From: Begonia masoniana | Taxonomy: Eukaryota; Streptophyta; Magnoliopsida; Cucurbitales; Begoniaceae | Direction of reading: 5' to 3' | Assembly: GCA_022432975.1 (NCBI GenBank) | Contig: CM039512.1 | Span: 28,753,171-28,817,170 of the forward strand | Length of the DNA: 64,000 bases | In this document: positions 45,253-56,066 of the stretch, one piece after another | Layout: each line of letters starts with the position of its first letter | Numbering within the stretch: the stretch's first letter is position 1 | Made by a program: the position numbers and the translations under genes | The notes under the pieces: generated by a model | Seen by the model: only the letters and a program-made list of their open reading frames with translations | What the model was told of the DNA's origin: nothing | Databases searched by the model: none

Positions 45253-45684
45253 TGTAATTTTTTTTTTTTTTTTGCATCAAGGAGAAATACCAAGATCTTG
45301 AACAAATTGATTTTCACAAATCTCATTCAAAGAGAGATAAAACTTACCTTGATCCATGATTAGGTTGTTGAAAAAACAATCCAAACTTGAAGAAATGAGT
45401 TTTTTTCTCTCTTAACCTCTTAAGCTTTCTTGAGTATGGTTCTATTTGAAAACCCTCGTAGGTAGGCAGAGAGAGAGGACCTTTTTCATCAAATTTAATT
45501 TCCATCAAATTAAATAATATACATTAGCTTGACCAATAGGATTTTACACACATGAACTACATCAATTCCAAGGAGACGTTTGAGTTTCTGAAGCTTTGAG
45601 GTTTCAAATAAAACAAAACTCATTCAGAAATTAAAAAAAACTCATTCAGTGTTATCTAAAGATAACACTAAACATTATCTAACA
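45253..45684 (-). mobile_element. Copia 5' LTR (right)
   Basis: Plus-strand start TGTAATTTTT, end TCTAACA, matching 27300-27719. A short internal duplication (AAACTCATTCAG repeated near 45615-45645) is absent from the left LTR. Confidence 0.85.
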
Positions 45685-45696
45685 TTACATATCTCT

Positions 45697-46010
45697 CTAC
45701 CAGCAGATTAATAGAGAAGAGTAAGGTCGATTTAAATCCTCACTAATTGGACATTGAGGCGAAGAGGAAGAAACTGACAAAAGAACTAAATTTTTCATTC
45801 CAAGAAATATTCCTCTATCGACAAAGAACTTCCAAGAACATAGATCCAGAAAAAAATAATCAGAACGTGTTCTTTTAGAGTGAATGGTTCCAGATTCATC
45901 GTAAACGACCATAATGATGTTTGTTACCAATGATCTCTACATCATAATGATGTCTCTTTGCCAGAGATTTAGTACGAGCGATTCCATCATCAAATTTTCC
46001 GATCATTCAT
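45697..46010 (-). other. Two overlapping short frames, not recognised
   Basis: Minus strand: a 36-codon frame from about 46005 (MIGKFDDGIARTKSLAKRHH) runs into a 77-codon frame (45930-45697) containing YDESGTIHSKRTRSDYFFLD and LCSWKFFVDRGIFLG, joined by a frameshift near 45910. The tryptophan/aromatic-rich text looks like a former protein, but I do not recognise it. It abuts the Copia LTR, so it may be gene sequence into which Copia inserted. Confidence 0.25.
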
Positions 46011-46499
46011 TTCTCTATCTTCTTCTCTCATCCCCTTCAATGGCAGTCTCGCTCTCTTCTTCTTTTCTCTAGTTTTTTGTTTTAAACTTGGAGAAAGAAG
46101 AGGAAAGACACTTCTTTCCACCTTATAAATAAAAACACAACTATTTTTTTTATTCTTCTCTCACAATAAAATGCAACAATGTTTCCAATGGATTCCTTCT
46201 TCATCCCTTACACAAACACTTACCAGCATCAAATTCAATCAAGAGAGAGCAAAAAAAAAACACAGAAAGCAACATAATAGAAAATCATGAAGATAAATGT
46301 ACGAAAGCATACATCAAGAATTAAAACCACGGTCTTCATTTCGTCTCTAAAGAAAAAGGCGTTTATCAAGCGAGATCCTTTCATGGTTCAAGTAGTCAAT
46401 GAATGAAAGATATGATATTCTTCATTAAAGTTAATTGCTAAAAAGTTTGAATATGATATTTTTTCTAAACCAAAATAATTAATTTAGATATGCAATATT

Positions 46500-47076
46500 T
46501 TAAATTATGATATTCAGTGAGATAGAGATAGAAAGATGCAACTAATTTGTTAACGCAGTTCGGCCAATCTTGTTTACATCCGCGTTCCAAGGCTCCTCAA
46601 AAATTCTTTTTCAACTTATCTTCAGGTTTGATGGATTGAACTTCTTGGCATCAATTCAATGTCTTTATAATGACTCTTTTGTAGGGCATCACTCTTTGAT
46701 CGTTCAACAATGAGTAGTAAAAAATGTTTGAATACAAATTTCTAATATCGTACTTTCTCTAAGATAAGCATCTCAAGTTTGTATAGGAGAGGACTGATGT
46801 ATGTTGAAGTCTTTGATTCTTAATAGAAATTTGGCCAGTACATCATTGCAATTCTCAAGATCGGTGTTTTTGCACACGGTTGTACCCCTCTATTTATAGA
46901 TGTATTAAGAAAAATAATGGACCATTCGACACCTTCATCTACTTAGTCAACATTAAGGTGACTGTTGCAACATTTTTTAAAAGATTTCATCAACTCGGTC
47001 GACACCATAATAGATCTCACCGGTTGATACTTCGTCTTGCGGTCGACACCTTGAGCTCTCTATTATTTTCTCAAAC
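46500..47076. other. LTR-like sequence with TCGACACC motifs, interrupted by the CRM-like element
   Basis: Contains TTTGTTAACGCAGTTCGGCC, a phrase typical of plant LTRs, and toward the right GGTCGACACC twice, followed once by TTGAGCTCTC. The motif resumes after 57329. The host was probably the LTR of another retroelement. Confidence 0.45.
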
Positions 47077-48335
47077 TGACACGATGGCCCTTAGAAAAGG
47101 GGTCGTGTAAACCAACAAAACTTAGACAAAGTGCTTGGGAGTGTGAAGAGTGAAAAACCGTGGAGAGAAGGTTATGGAGATGAAGAGAAAATGCAATAAT
47201 TTAAAAGGTGAAGTGAGTGAATGAGTGTTGGCCGAAAATATCATGAAATGGAAAGCATGAAATATGAAAGAAAATGGATTAAAGGAACCAAGTGAAGGTG
47301 TGTTCAAATCGAGGGGAAAGAGTGAAATGGTGGAGAGAAAATGCAAGAAAATAAAGGTGAGGTGTGTGTTAGTGAAATGGCCGAAAAGATGGAATACCCT
47401 TGGCAGACCCGGGAGCTATCTTACATGTGCTCTCGGGTGCACGTTTTCCAGGAGAAAAAGTACCACAGTAGGCTTAGGCTTTCTTCCTCAAACCTTAAAC
47501 TCTAAAGAGAGCAAAGGTGAGGGAATGAATAAGTGTTCACCAAGCAACCCAAAGCTAGGGGAACAATGGAGGGCCTTTCCACTCGATAGAAATTGAGGAA
47601 CATCCGAAGGGCTTTTAACACTTAGGTTAGGAAAAGGAAAATTCTCATAAAAAGGCAAAAGTTCCTTTACACACATCAATGCTAGGCTTAAATAGAGAAA
47701 CCTAGGGTGGATGATTAGGGTTTGGCAGTGGAAAAAAGGATTGGAGCCGTTGATGAAGACCAAGATGAAGGGACAAGATTGCAATCCATGTGCTTCATCC
47801 AAGGGTTGAGGTGCTTTCCTTATTTTTATTGATCAAGGGTGCTAAATGGCCATGTCTTTCATCCTTGTGGCCACTACCAATTGTACCTACACAATTCACA
47901 CCTTAAAGTTGGGCTCTCATTTGGGCTAAGTCTTGATTTGAGTCCAGTTTGTTGAAGTAGCTTTCTCCTTTGTTGACTAAGTCTTCAACCCATCATCCAC
48001 CATCATACATCTAGTCCTAACCACACAATCTAATGCATGATGCAATTATAAATAGTTCATACAAAAAGGCTAGTGTTTGCCAAATAAGTTCAAAAGTAAC
48101 AATTACAGTATTTCATGGGCCGGGAAGACAAATTCCTATTGGGCCACTTAAAGTCTCTATTTGAATGCTCTTGTTGAGGCTATACAGGGGCTTGTCCATA
48201 TCTTCCAAAGTTGGTTCCCATGTGAAGTCAATAATGGGATCAATACCTGCAAAAAGAACAAAATCATTAGAAAATTGGCTAAGTAAATTGTGGGTCCGAG
48301 TTTGAGATCTTGTGATAGGCCTCCTTGGCATGTCA
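47077..48335 (-). mobile_element. CRM-like 3' LTR (left), encoding the C-terminus of pol
   Basis: On the minus strand it starts TGACATGCCAAGG at 48335, directly after the purine tract AGAGGGGA, and ends TGTCA at 47077. Its first 220 bp carry the last 74 codons of the integrase frame. The right LTR keeps the same frame open. Confidence 0.9.
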
Positions 48336-49228
48336 TCCCCTCTGGGTGGTTGAGGATTTGTCTTCAAATTTAATGGTTCAGCCTCCTCTTCATGTCCCAA
48401 TTCTCCAATGTAAGGGGAAAAATCTTGAACATTAAAAGTGGATGACACCCCATACTCGCCAGGTAATTCTAATTTATGAGCATTATTATTTATTCGTTCT
48501 AATATCTTGAAGGCACCTTCAGCTTTAGGTAGGAGTTTGGAGCGTCTCTTGGCCAGAAATTGTTCTTTTCTAAGGTGTAACCACACAAAATCTCCCACAT
48601 TGAAGATTACTTCTTTTTGTCCCTTATTGGCATGCTTAGCATAACTGACATTATTCTTTTCTATGGTTTGGCAAACTTTCTCATGTAATTTCTTGATTTG
48701 CTCTGCTTTACTAGCCCCTGAAGGGTTTACTAGGTCCTGGGTTGGAATGAGAATAAGGTCTAGTGGTGAGTGAGGATTAAATCCATAGGCTACCTCAAAG
48801 GGCGTTTGCTGGGTGGTGGAGTGAAGGCTTTTGTTGTAACAGAATTCAATTTGGGGTAGCACTATACCCCAATTGGTTAGATTATTACCTACTACACTAT
48901 GAAGAAGGGTACCCAAGGTCCTATTGACCACTTCCGTTTGACCGTCCATTTGGGGATGAAATGATGTACTGAAGCATAACTTTCTCCCCAATTTCTTCCA
49001 TAAAGTCTTCCAAAAAGTACTCAAAAATTTGGTATCGCGATCAGACATAATTGATTGAGGTACTCCATGGAGTCTAACTATTTCCTTGAAGAATAGGTCG
49101 GCCATAGCAGCAGAATCATCAGTCTTATTACAGGCGATAAAATGCGCCATTTTGGAGAACCGGTCCACGAAAACCAAAATAGAGTCTTTATTGCGACCCG
49201 TTCGTGGCAACCCTAAGACGAAATCCAT
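48113..49228 (-). pseudogene. CRM-like integrase core and C-terminus
   Basis: 371 open codons on the minus strand: MDFVLGLP (Asp), MSDRDTKF (Asp), FHPQMDGQTEVVNRTLG (Glu), then IEFCYNKSLHSTT, GDFVWLHLRKEQF, KLLPKAEGAFKIL and FNVQDFSPY. The last 74 codons from MPRRPITRSQT on are inside the LTR. The catalytic triad is intact, but the zinc-binding domain is cut off by stops near 49240-49360. In CRM elements the tail after the integrase core helps target centromeric chromatin; whether this family does so is unknown. Confidence 0.9.
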
Positions 49229-49368
49229 GCTAACTTCTACTTAAGGATGAGTAGGAATGGGTAAGGGAAGGTAGAGTCCTTGGGGTAGAACCTTGCTCTT
49301 GGTCTTCTTACAAGTAATGCACCCTCAATGGAGTGGTGCACATCTTTCATCATATGAGGCCAATATAA

Positions 49369-49944
49369 TCATTCTTTTAACAACTCAAGGGTTTTCTTTT
49401 CTCCAAAATGTCCAGACAATCCTTCACCATGAGCTTCTTTGATAAGGCATTGTCTCAGACTACAATCAGCTATGCACAGTTTTCCTTCTTTTAATAAAAA
49501 TCCATCAATAATATTATATCCTCCTTCTGCCTTGTCTTGGCAATTTTGGTAAGGCATCCCGAAGTCTTTTTCGGATTCATACATATTCTTTATCCATTCA
49601 AATCCGAATAATCTAACGCCCAATTCCGTTAAGAGGATTCGTCTACGTGATAGAGCATCGACAACAGTGTTATCGGATCCTTTCAAATACTATAAAATAT
49701 ATAGAAATTTTTCCAAGAATTCCACCCGTTTCGCGTGTCTCTTATTTAGTTTGTGCTGAATTTTAATGTGTTTAAATGATTGATGTTCAGAGTGGATCAC
49801 AAACTCCTTGGATAGAAGGTAATGTTGCCAGTGCTCAATGGCTCTTATCACGACATAAAACTCCTTATCATAAGTGGAGTAATTAAGGGCAGCTCCTTTC
49901 AATTTTTCACTGAAATGTGCAAGAGGCTTGACTTCTTGCATCAA
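49369..49944 (-). pseudogene. CRM-like RNase H and integrase N-terminus
   Basis: From the right: [40 protein letters not shown] and [10 protein letters not shown] of RNase H (the usual SDH is SEH here), a stop at about 49690, then NTVVDALSRR and the integrase zinc-domain start with HGEGLSGHFGEKKT. The CC pair lies further left in broken sequence. Confidence 0.85.
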
Positions 49945-49983
49945 TACGGCTCCAATGCCAATTCCTGAGGCATCACTCTTGAT

Positions 49984-50849
49984 CTAAAAAACCTTGTTGA
50001 AATCAAGAAGTGCCAATACAGGGGATTGACAAAGCTTTTCCTTAATCAGGTCGAAGTTACTTTTACTTGCAGGGGTCCAATTAAAATCTACTCCTTTCTT
50101 CGTGAGGTTGGTAATTGACGCTACTAGAGAATTGAAGTCTTTAATAAACCTCCTATAAAAAGAGGCTAATCCGTGAAAACTACGGACTTCAGTGCTGCGG
50201 TTGGGTATGGGCAAATCCTTAATGGCCTTAACCTTGTCATCATCAACTTTTAAGCCATCTTTTGAAATAATGAATCCCAAGAAATAAACCTTTTCTTGAC
50301 CGAAGGAGCATTTACTCATATTTCCAAACAATTTAGCTTGACGGAGAGTTTGAAAATGCATCCCGAGATAGTTGACATGTTGTGGAAGGTTGGGGCTGTA
50401 CACCAAGATGTCATCAAAGTAAACGACAACAAACTTTCCTAGGAAATCCTTAAGGACATGGTGCATCGACCTCATGAAGGTGCTCGGGGCATTAGTAAGT
50501 CTGAATGGCATAACCATCCACTCAAACAATCCGTATTTGGTCTTGAAGGCGATTTTCCATTCTCCTCTTTCATACGTATTTGGTGATAACAACTCTTCAA
50601 ATCAACTTTGGAAAAGTTGGATGCTCCACTTAATTCATCCAACATGTCTTCGAGTCTAAGAATCAGGTATCTATACTTGATAGTGATTTGATTGATAGCT
50701 CGACTATCGACGCACATCCTCATAGTGCCATCTTTCTTAGGTACTAACAATGTAGGTACGACATAAGGACTCATCGATTCTCTAATATAACTTTTTTCTA
50801 ACAACTCTTGGACTTGTTTTTGTAATTCTTTGGCCTCTTCAGGCCTCAT
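49984..50849 (-). pseudogene. CRM-like reverse transcriptase
   Basis: Two overlapping frames. The first has EAKELQKQVQELLEKSYI, PTLLVPKKDGTMRMCVDSRA and [17 protein letters not shown]; a frameshift near 50580 leads into [31 protein letters not shown] (catalytic YFDD) and [18 protein letters not shown]. It ends with a stop after LDFNKVF at 49984. Readable but inactive. Confidence 0.9.
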
Positions 50850-51044
50850 CCTATGGGCCGATCAGTTCGGTAACATGGCTCTAGGCTAGAGGTTGATTTG
50901 ATGCTCGATTCCTCAAATGAGTGGTAAGCTAGGTGGCAGCTCGTTAGGAAAAACGTCTTCTTTGATCGTCCTACCACTAAATTTCAGGCTATAGTTATTG
51001 AGGAAACTGTCATGGTACACCCTAAGATCATACAGCCATGGTCT

Positions 51045-51341
51045 TCATAATAGGAGATGACTGACATTCATCGGAACGACATCGCAAAAAATCGAATCTT
51101 TATATTTATCAATAGTGAAATTGACGGTTACTTGCTTGGTCACTTTGATAGGTTTAGGATGGCTAGTTGTTTCTAATCCAAGTTTGCTTACCATATCTTG
51201 GGAAGCTACGTTGATGTAACTTTCACCGTCATAAATCATCGAGCAAACTTTATCATTGACTGCACATCTACTTTGGAAAATGTTTTCACGTTGGCAGTCC
51301 TCTTTCACATTCTTTGACATCAAGGCCCGCCTTATAACCAT
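51045..51341 (-). pseudogene. CRM-like aspartic protease
   Basis: Minus strand frame with VCSMIYDGESYINVASQDMV, corresponding to the DGGS-type protease loop of this lineage (here DGES), and SIFCDVVPMNVSHLLLG. Stops flank it on both sides. Confidence 0.8.
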
Positions 51342-51360
51342 CAGCAGCGGTCCTTCTTGA

Positions 51361-52299
51361 GCCGTGCAATCATTGTCTCATGTTCACTTTCTTCATCTAC
51401 CTCTTCTTCTTCTTTATCGAGGTATTGTCCTTTATCGTTCTCACTTTCCCATTCTCCCGTTGATTCTTTAATTACCATCACTCGACGGTTAGAGCATTCA
51501 TTAGCGTAATGTCCTTTGCCTAGGCATTTATAGCATTGAACATCATGTGCTCTTTATCCTTTGGATGGGTTTGCTTGGTTCTTGTCCATTGGAGGAGGTT
51601 TATTTTGGTTGATGGGTGCTTTCGGGGGCCAATTAAGGTTAATTGGTCTTTTCTCTTCGTTTTTTCATGGAGGCTTTGGTTTGTCTTAGTCTAAATGTCT
51701 AGGTGGAATTTGCTAGGAAAGTTGGTCTTTCGTTTCCTCTTTAGTTGTCTTTCCAACGTAAGGACTAATTGAATGACCATGTCTATGGCCTCCAATTGTT
51801 GCATCTCAACCGCGTCGTCTATGTCGCGATTCAAACCACAGGTAAACCTTGCGATGAGTTACTCCATAGGCTCATCAATAGCACAACGCATATTGAGTGT
51901 CTCAAATTCTGTGAGGTATTCATCTACTGTGAGGTTGTTTTGTTTAAGGTTGTGAAGTTGATGAAAGAGTTCGTGTTTGTAGTGTCATGGGACGAACCTC
52001 TTGTGGATAAGTTCTTTCATGGAGTTCCATGTGGAGACGGGGTATCCTACAGTCCTCATACGTTGGGCTCTAAGGTTGGACCACCATAGTGCGGCATGGC
52101 TTGTGAGTTCTAAGGAGGTAAGTTGGATTTTTACTCTCTCGGAGTAATCGTGACAATCAAAAACTCGTTCAACCTTATCAACCAAATCTAAGAAAGTGTG
52201 TACGTCACACGTTCCATTGAAAGGTGGAATGGTGATCTTAACATTACGGAGGTCATCGTTGTCTTTACGACGATTTTAGCGATGTTGCTCTTCATCATC
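51361..52299 (-). pseudogene. CRM-like gag, C-terminal part with zinc knuckle
   Basis: From the right: a frame with VDKVERVFDCHDYSERVKIQ, AALWWSNLRAQRM and NSMKELIHKRFVP (Gypsy capsid), several stops, then CYKCLGKGHYANEC (CX2CX4HX4C) at about 51500-51541 and an acidic stretch EEEEVDEESEHET. The left solo-LTR border at 52299 interrupts the start of this part; the N-terminus is at 54774-55168. Confidence 0.88.
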
Positions 52300-52525
52300 T
52301 GTAACACCCGGGATTTTTAAGAGAAAATAAAATGATAGGTAATTGTTTAATAAATAATTGTTTTAAGTAATTTAAAAGAAAAGTGAATAAGTTTGGTTAA
52401 CCTAATTGGTTAATTAATTTAGATTCGGGTATTTCTAGTGAAATTAAGCCGTGGGTTATAATTAAGAATGGGATTTAACGGAATTTACGGAATGGCAAAA
52501 CGGTATATTAATGTGTTAATAGGAT

Positions 52526-52541
52526 TATTATTATTAGTATT

Positions 52542-52582
<41 letters not shown>

Positions 52583-52606
52583 AAATAATAATAATAACAT
52601 AAAAAC
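52526..52606 (+). repeat. TTA/AAT trinucleotide microsatellite
   Basis: TTA repeats run to about 52580 and turn into AATAATAATAA, with a few interruptions. Shadow Ile and Asn runs on the minus strand are not genes. Confidence 0.9.
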
Positions 52607-52610
52607 AAAA

Positions 52611-52640
52611 ACGACAGAATGGCCGAAGCCATTCTGTCGT
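52611..52640. other. Perfect 13-bp hairpin
   Basis: ACGACAGAATGGC, loop CGAA, then the exact inverse complement. It lies about 140 nt upstream of the first predicted donor of this LTR, so it would be in the leader RNA if transcription starts upstream. Confidence 0.8.
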
Positions 52641-52779
52641 TCGACGTCGGGCAGCAAAGGCAGGGGAGGAGGAGAACGAGCGAGCGGCGATCGACGGCCA
52701 CCGCCGGAGATTTTCGACGCTCTCCGGCCAGACGACGGCGACGTGCGACTTCCGACCGTCCTCGCGCACAAACCGAATG

Positions 52780-54012
52780 GTAAGTTCGATTTTTGGCTCT
52801 GTTTTTGTTCGGTTTGTGGCCGAGGGTGACGAGCTCGATTGAGCTCCGATCACCGGCCGTTTTCGGTTGGTCTTGGCTCGGGATTGCCGGATATTAGGCC
52901 GGCTTTAGTCGCCTGGCCGTGAGGGGCCCAATTTGGGCGAAATTCAGTGAAGCCCGATTTAGGGCATTTCGGGTTTTGCTTGATGCCTCGGGATTTTTGG
53001 TTAGATATTGTTAATTGAGTGTATATGTGGTCGATTGGTGAAGGAATTGATGAGAATTGATGGAAAACCGAGAATGGTAAAATTTCCCGGATTAGGGCAG
53101 TTCGGGTTTTGCCTGAATTGACCTAGCTACGGTCGTTTATTTTGAAATTTCTTTTGGCAGGTTAAAATAGGTTATTAGAGGAGTGCGTGGCCGCTGGAAT
53201 CGTTCGATTCCGATATCCGACGCAAAAGTTACGCGCATTCGAAGTTTCGGGTCGATTTTACCAAACCCAAATTAGTGGCCCGTTTAGTTAGGTTTTAGTT
53301 GGATTAGGCTAGAAATAGTAGTTTGAGATGTTTTCACGAAAATGAGAGTTTAGTTATGCCGAGCGAGTTCTAATGCAATGTTTTGATATTTAGGATCGAT
53401 TTTAATACCTTTATTTATGAAATGCCTTAGGTGGACACGGCTTTTGGACGGTGCTCGGCTTGCTACGGACGCCAGGTAAGTGGGTGCTCGGCTTCTCAAC
53501 GATAGGTTTTTGTATTTTGATGATGATTTCCTGATTGTGGGGTTTACTGAGTTGGGTAGCTTAAGATGCTAGTTATTAGTTATTTGTGAAGTTCGTTAAG
53601 AATAATGTATGTCCATGTACATTGTAAATTGTTTGATGATATGTCTTGATGATATGTTATACGTAGAGTCCTCATGCATCATGTTTTCTCAAATGTCATA
53701 TGAAATGTTCATGTATGATGTATGTAAAGGAAAAGTAATGATAAGTGTGGGTGGGAATGTATGGCCATAACAACAAAACTATTGTCACTATCCACGCGAT
53801 GGATCATGAATACGGCCGAAAGGACTATGTACACGCACTTGGCCTACACTCTCTGACAAGATGCCCACCTTAATCCATGTTAACGAAAATGAAAAAGAAA
53901 AAGAATAAGTAAATGAACATGTTTTTATGAAAAGTCATGCATTCATGCATACGTCATTATAGTGTATCCTCTTACTAAGCATTAGGCTTACTGTTTATGT
54001 TGTATGATGTAG
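52780..54012 (+). other. Predicted leader splice module, second solo LTR (exon 53431-53475)
   Basis: Donor AATG-GTAAGTT at 52780, 651-nt intron, acceptor ATGCCTTAG at 53430, 45-nt exon, donor CGCCAG-GTAAGTG, 537-nt intron with CTTACTAAGCATTAGGCTTA, acceptor GATGTAG-GTGACAGG at 54012. The exon shares GGTGCTCGGCTTGCTA-type text with Tekay-2. Confidence 0.5.
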
Positions 54013-54773
54013 GTGACAGGTGTGAAGGTGAGAGTTCCTCTTGATGACAAAGAATAGGTGGTCGACGGGTGGTGCTCGTGGCGACGGGGTGTGTTTTGGC
54101 CTGGCTTGATGATCCGATGGTGTGCCCCGAACTGTTTTGTGGCAAATGGATGTGAGTTAGTTTTGTTGGTTAGTAGGTCTACTTGTCGATTTTGTTTGTG
54201 AAAGTATGAAAATATTTAAGTAGGTGGATCGGATGTTTTGATGGCAAAATGTATGAAAATTCGAGTTTTGATGTATATGTAGTGGAAGTAGAACGTTTAG
54301 AATGTGGAGTCTTAATTTTAGAAATATACTGGAACTGTTTGGTTATTTTGAACTGTTTGGTTATTTTAAAACAGGTAAGGATACGCTCGATTTTTAGAGC
54401 GATCCACGCAGTTTGTTTTCTTGAGTTCTTCCCGAAAGTATAGGTTATATTAGTGTTGTGTTTTGATGATCGACGAATGAGTGTTTTGTTTTAATTGATC
54501 TTGATCTTACTTTAATTGTTAATTGTTTTAAGTTATTAATGGTTTTAGTCTAGTTTTAAATGTTTTAAAAGTCGAAATGTTTTACGCTCAAAATGTTTAA
54601 GTCAAAGTTAGACCCTAAAGGTCGTTAGAGGGGGGTCAATTGTCTAAGTCCGTTTTCTTTTAAAGTGTTAAGTAAAAATGAAAAATTTTATTCGAAAACA
54701 CGAGGGCTTAGGTAAAAGTATGTCAATGTAAAGTCTAGTTCTGTGACGGCCCTACGGGGTTGGGGTCGTGACA

Positions 54774-55168
54774 TCATCTATGGCCCAATCCTCATCCTCC
54801 GAGTCATAATAACGGGGTCTCCTTCTTTGGGCCTCGACCCATTCATCTTCCTCTAAGGGTCTTTGAATAGGAGTTCTACGTCTAAGATGTTCAGGTCTAT
54901 TCTTTGAGGTGGTTTCTCGAGAGGGGTCCCTTTCATTGGATTCTCTATGGGAATTGTTTCTCATGTGCTCTCTAAGTTGTGCCATTTCAAGGGATAAGTC
55001 CTTGAGTTGTTGTGTTAGGGTGCCAACCAATCCCGTTAAGGCATTGAGTTGACCTTGCATGCTTGTTTCACCCTCTTGGTGTGTGTGTTCGGGAGGGAGA
55101 GTGTCCTTAGTTCGGTTGGGCTCTTGATTATGTGGTAGGTCACGTGTAAATCCACTCCTATTCGTCAT
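54774..55168 (-). pseudogene. CRM-like gag, N-terminal part
   Basis: Minus strand from ATG at 55168 (MTNRSGFTRDLPHNQEPNR). It includes a heptad-like helix (LNALTGLVGTLTQQLKDLSL) and a basic segment, and ends in the acidic YYDSEDEDWAIDD, where the solo LTR begins. Apart from the insertion the frame is open. Confidence 0.85.
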
Positions 55169-56050
55169 TACTAAGTATTAGGCAATTAATTAAATCTAAG
55201 TTTTAAGTTTGCCATATTAAATTTAATTATTCTCTAAGTTGTTTTATCTTAAATTAGTGATGGTGATTATCTAATTAGTGTCTAAGGTAAGTTTTAGGCA
55301 CTTAGGGGATAATTCCTAGCTAAGACAATGACTAGTGGAAAACATGCTCATCACTTAACATTTCAAAATTATAGTCATTAAAACAACTTGGAAAATTTAA
55401 CAAACACTTAGTAAACTTCTTTAAAATTCAGATTTTCAATAGGCTGTCTATTACTACAATTCAACCCAAATTCAACAAATTTTTCAACTTCAAGCTAGAT
55501 TCACTTACTTTAATGTTAATATAAAATTTATAACTCAAAAGATAGCAAGATCTAAGATTAAAACACAAGTTATATCAAGATTAACATGCTGAAATTTTCA
55601 GTTTAATAGAGCAGAATTTTGTTTTTCATTTGGCCGATTCTAACATTCTATTGATACGATTTGCAAATTGATTTTTGTAACAAGATGCTAGCGTATATTA
55701 TAGGATTCAAATGACATATAGTAATGCAAAAAGAATCTCAAGCAAGATCCAAATATGAGCTGAAAACCGAGATATATAAACACTAAGAACCGAAACAAAT
55801 TGATGTAAAGCTTAATGCTCACCTTGGCCGATTCACAAGTTAATATTGCAACAACTAAACCAGATTTTTCCTTAATGTTTTAGGCTATCAAATGACAAGA
55901 AATCAAGCTACAAATGTCAAGTTAAACATAGCTAAAGAATCGCACAAACAGAACCGAAACAAGCATTAAAATATGAGTGGCTAACTCGGTTTTTGTGCTA
56001 AGTTTTTTACTAGAGTTAAATGCAACAAAAACGCATATGGGAAGCACCTT
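55169..56050 (-). other. CRM-like element leader
   Basis: About 880 bp between primer site and gag start, AT-rich, without recognisable genes. Confidence 0.7.
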
Positions 56051-56064
56051 GTGCTTTGATACCA
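56051..56064 (-). other. CRM-like primer-binding site
   Basis: TGGTATCAAAGCAC on the minus strand, two bases from the LTR end: tRNA-Met type with one mismatch, the same variant as Tekay-1. Confidence 0.85.
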
Positions 56065-56066
56065 CT

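Larger units (their letters stand above)
27300..45684 (-). mobile_element. Copia element, minus strand, split by Tekay-2
   Basis: LTR copies lie at 27300-27719 and 45253-45684. The internal order on the minus strand from the right is primer site, UBN2-type gag, protease remnant, integrase, RT, RNase H; integrase before RT defines Copia. Joining 28725 to 41055 (removing Tekay-2 and one TSD) restores continuous RNase H-side sequence. Many stops throughout. The outer target duplication is not convincing, since the left LTR start has mutated. Confidence 0.88.
52300..54773 (+). mobile_element. Solo LTR (Tekay-like family), 2474 bp, TSD TCATC
   Basis: Seen: TGTAACACCC at 52300, end GGGGTCGTGACA at 54773, flanked by TCATC at 52295-52299 and 54774-54778. 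Removing it rejoins the CRM-like gag within the acidic DWAIDDE stretch. A block around 53790-53880 (GAATACGGCC, AAAGGACTATGTACAC) is shared with the Tekay-1 LTR near 7335. Confidence 0.95.

Noticed and set aside
47264..47596. Plus-strand open frames within the CRM-like LTRs (also 56253-56639)
   Set aside because: They oppose the element's orientation, differ by indels between LTRs and match no known domain.
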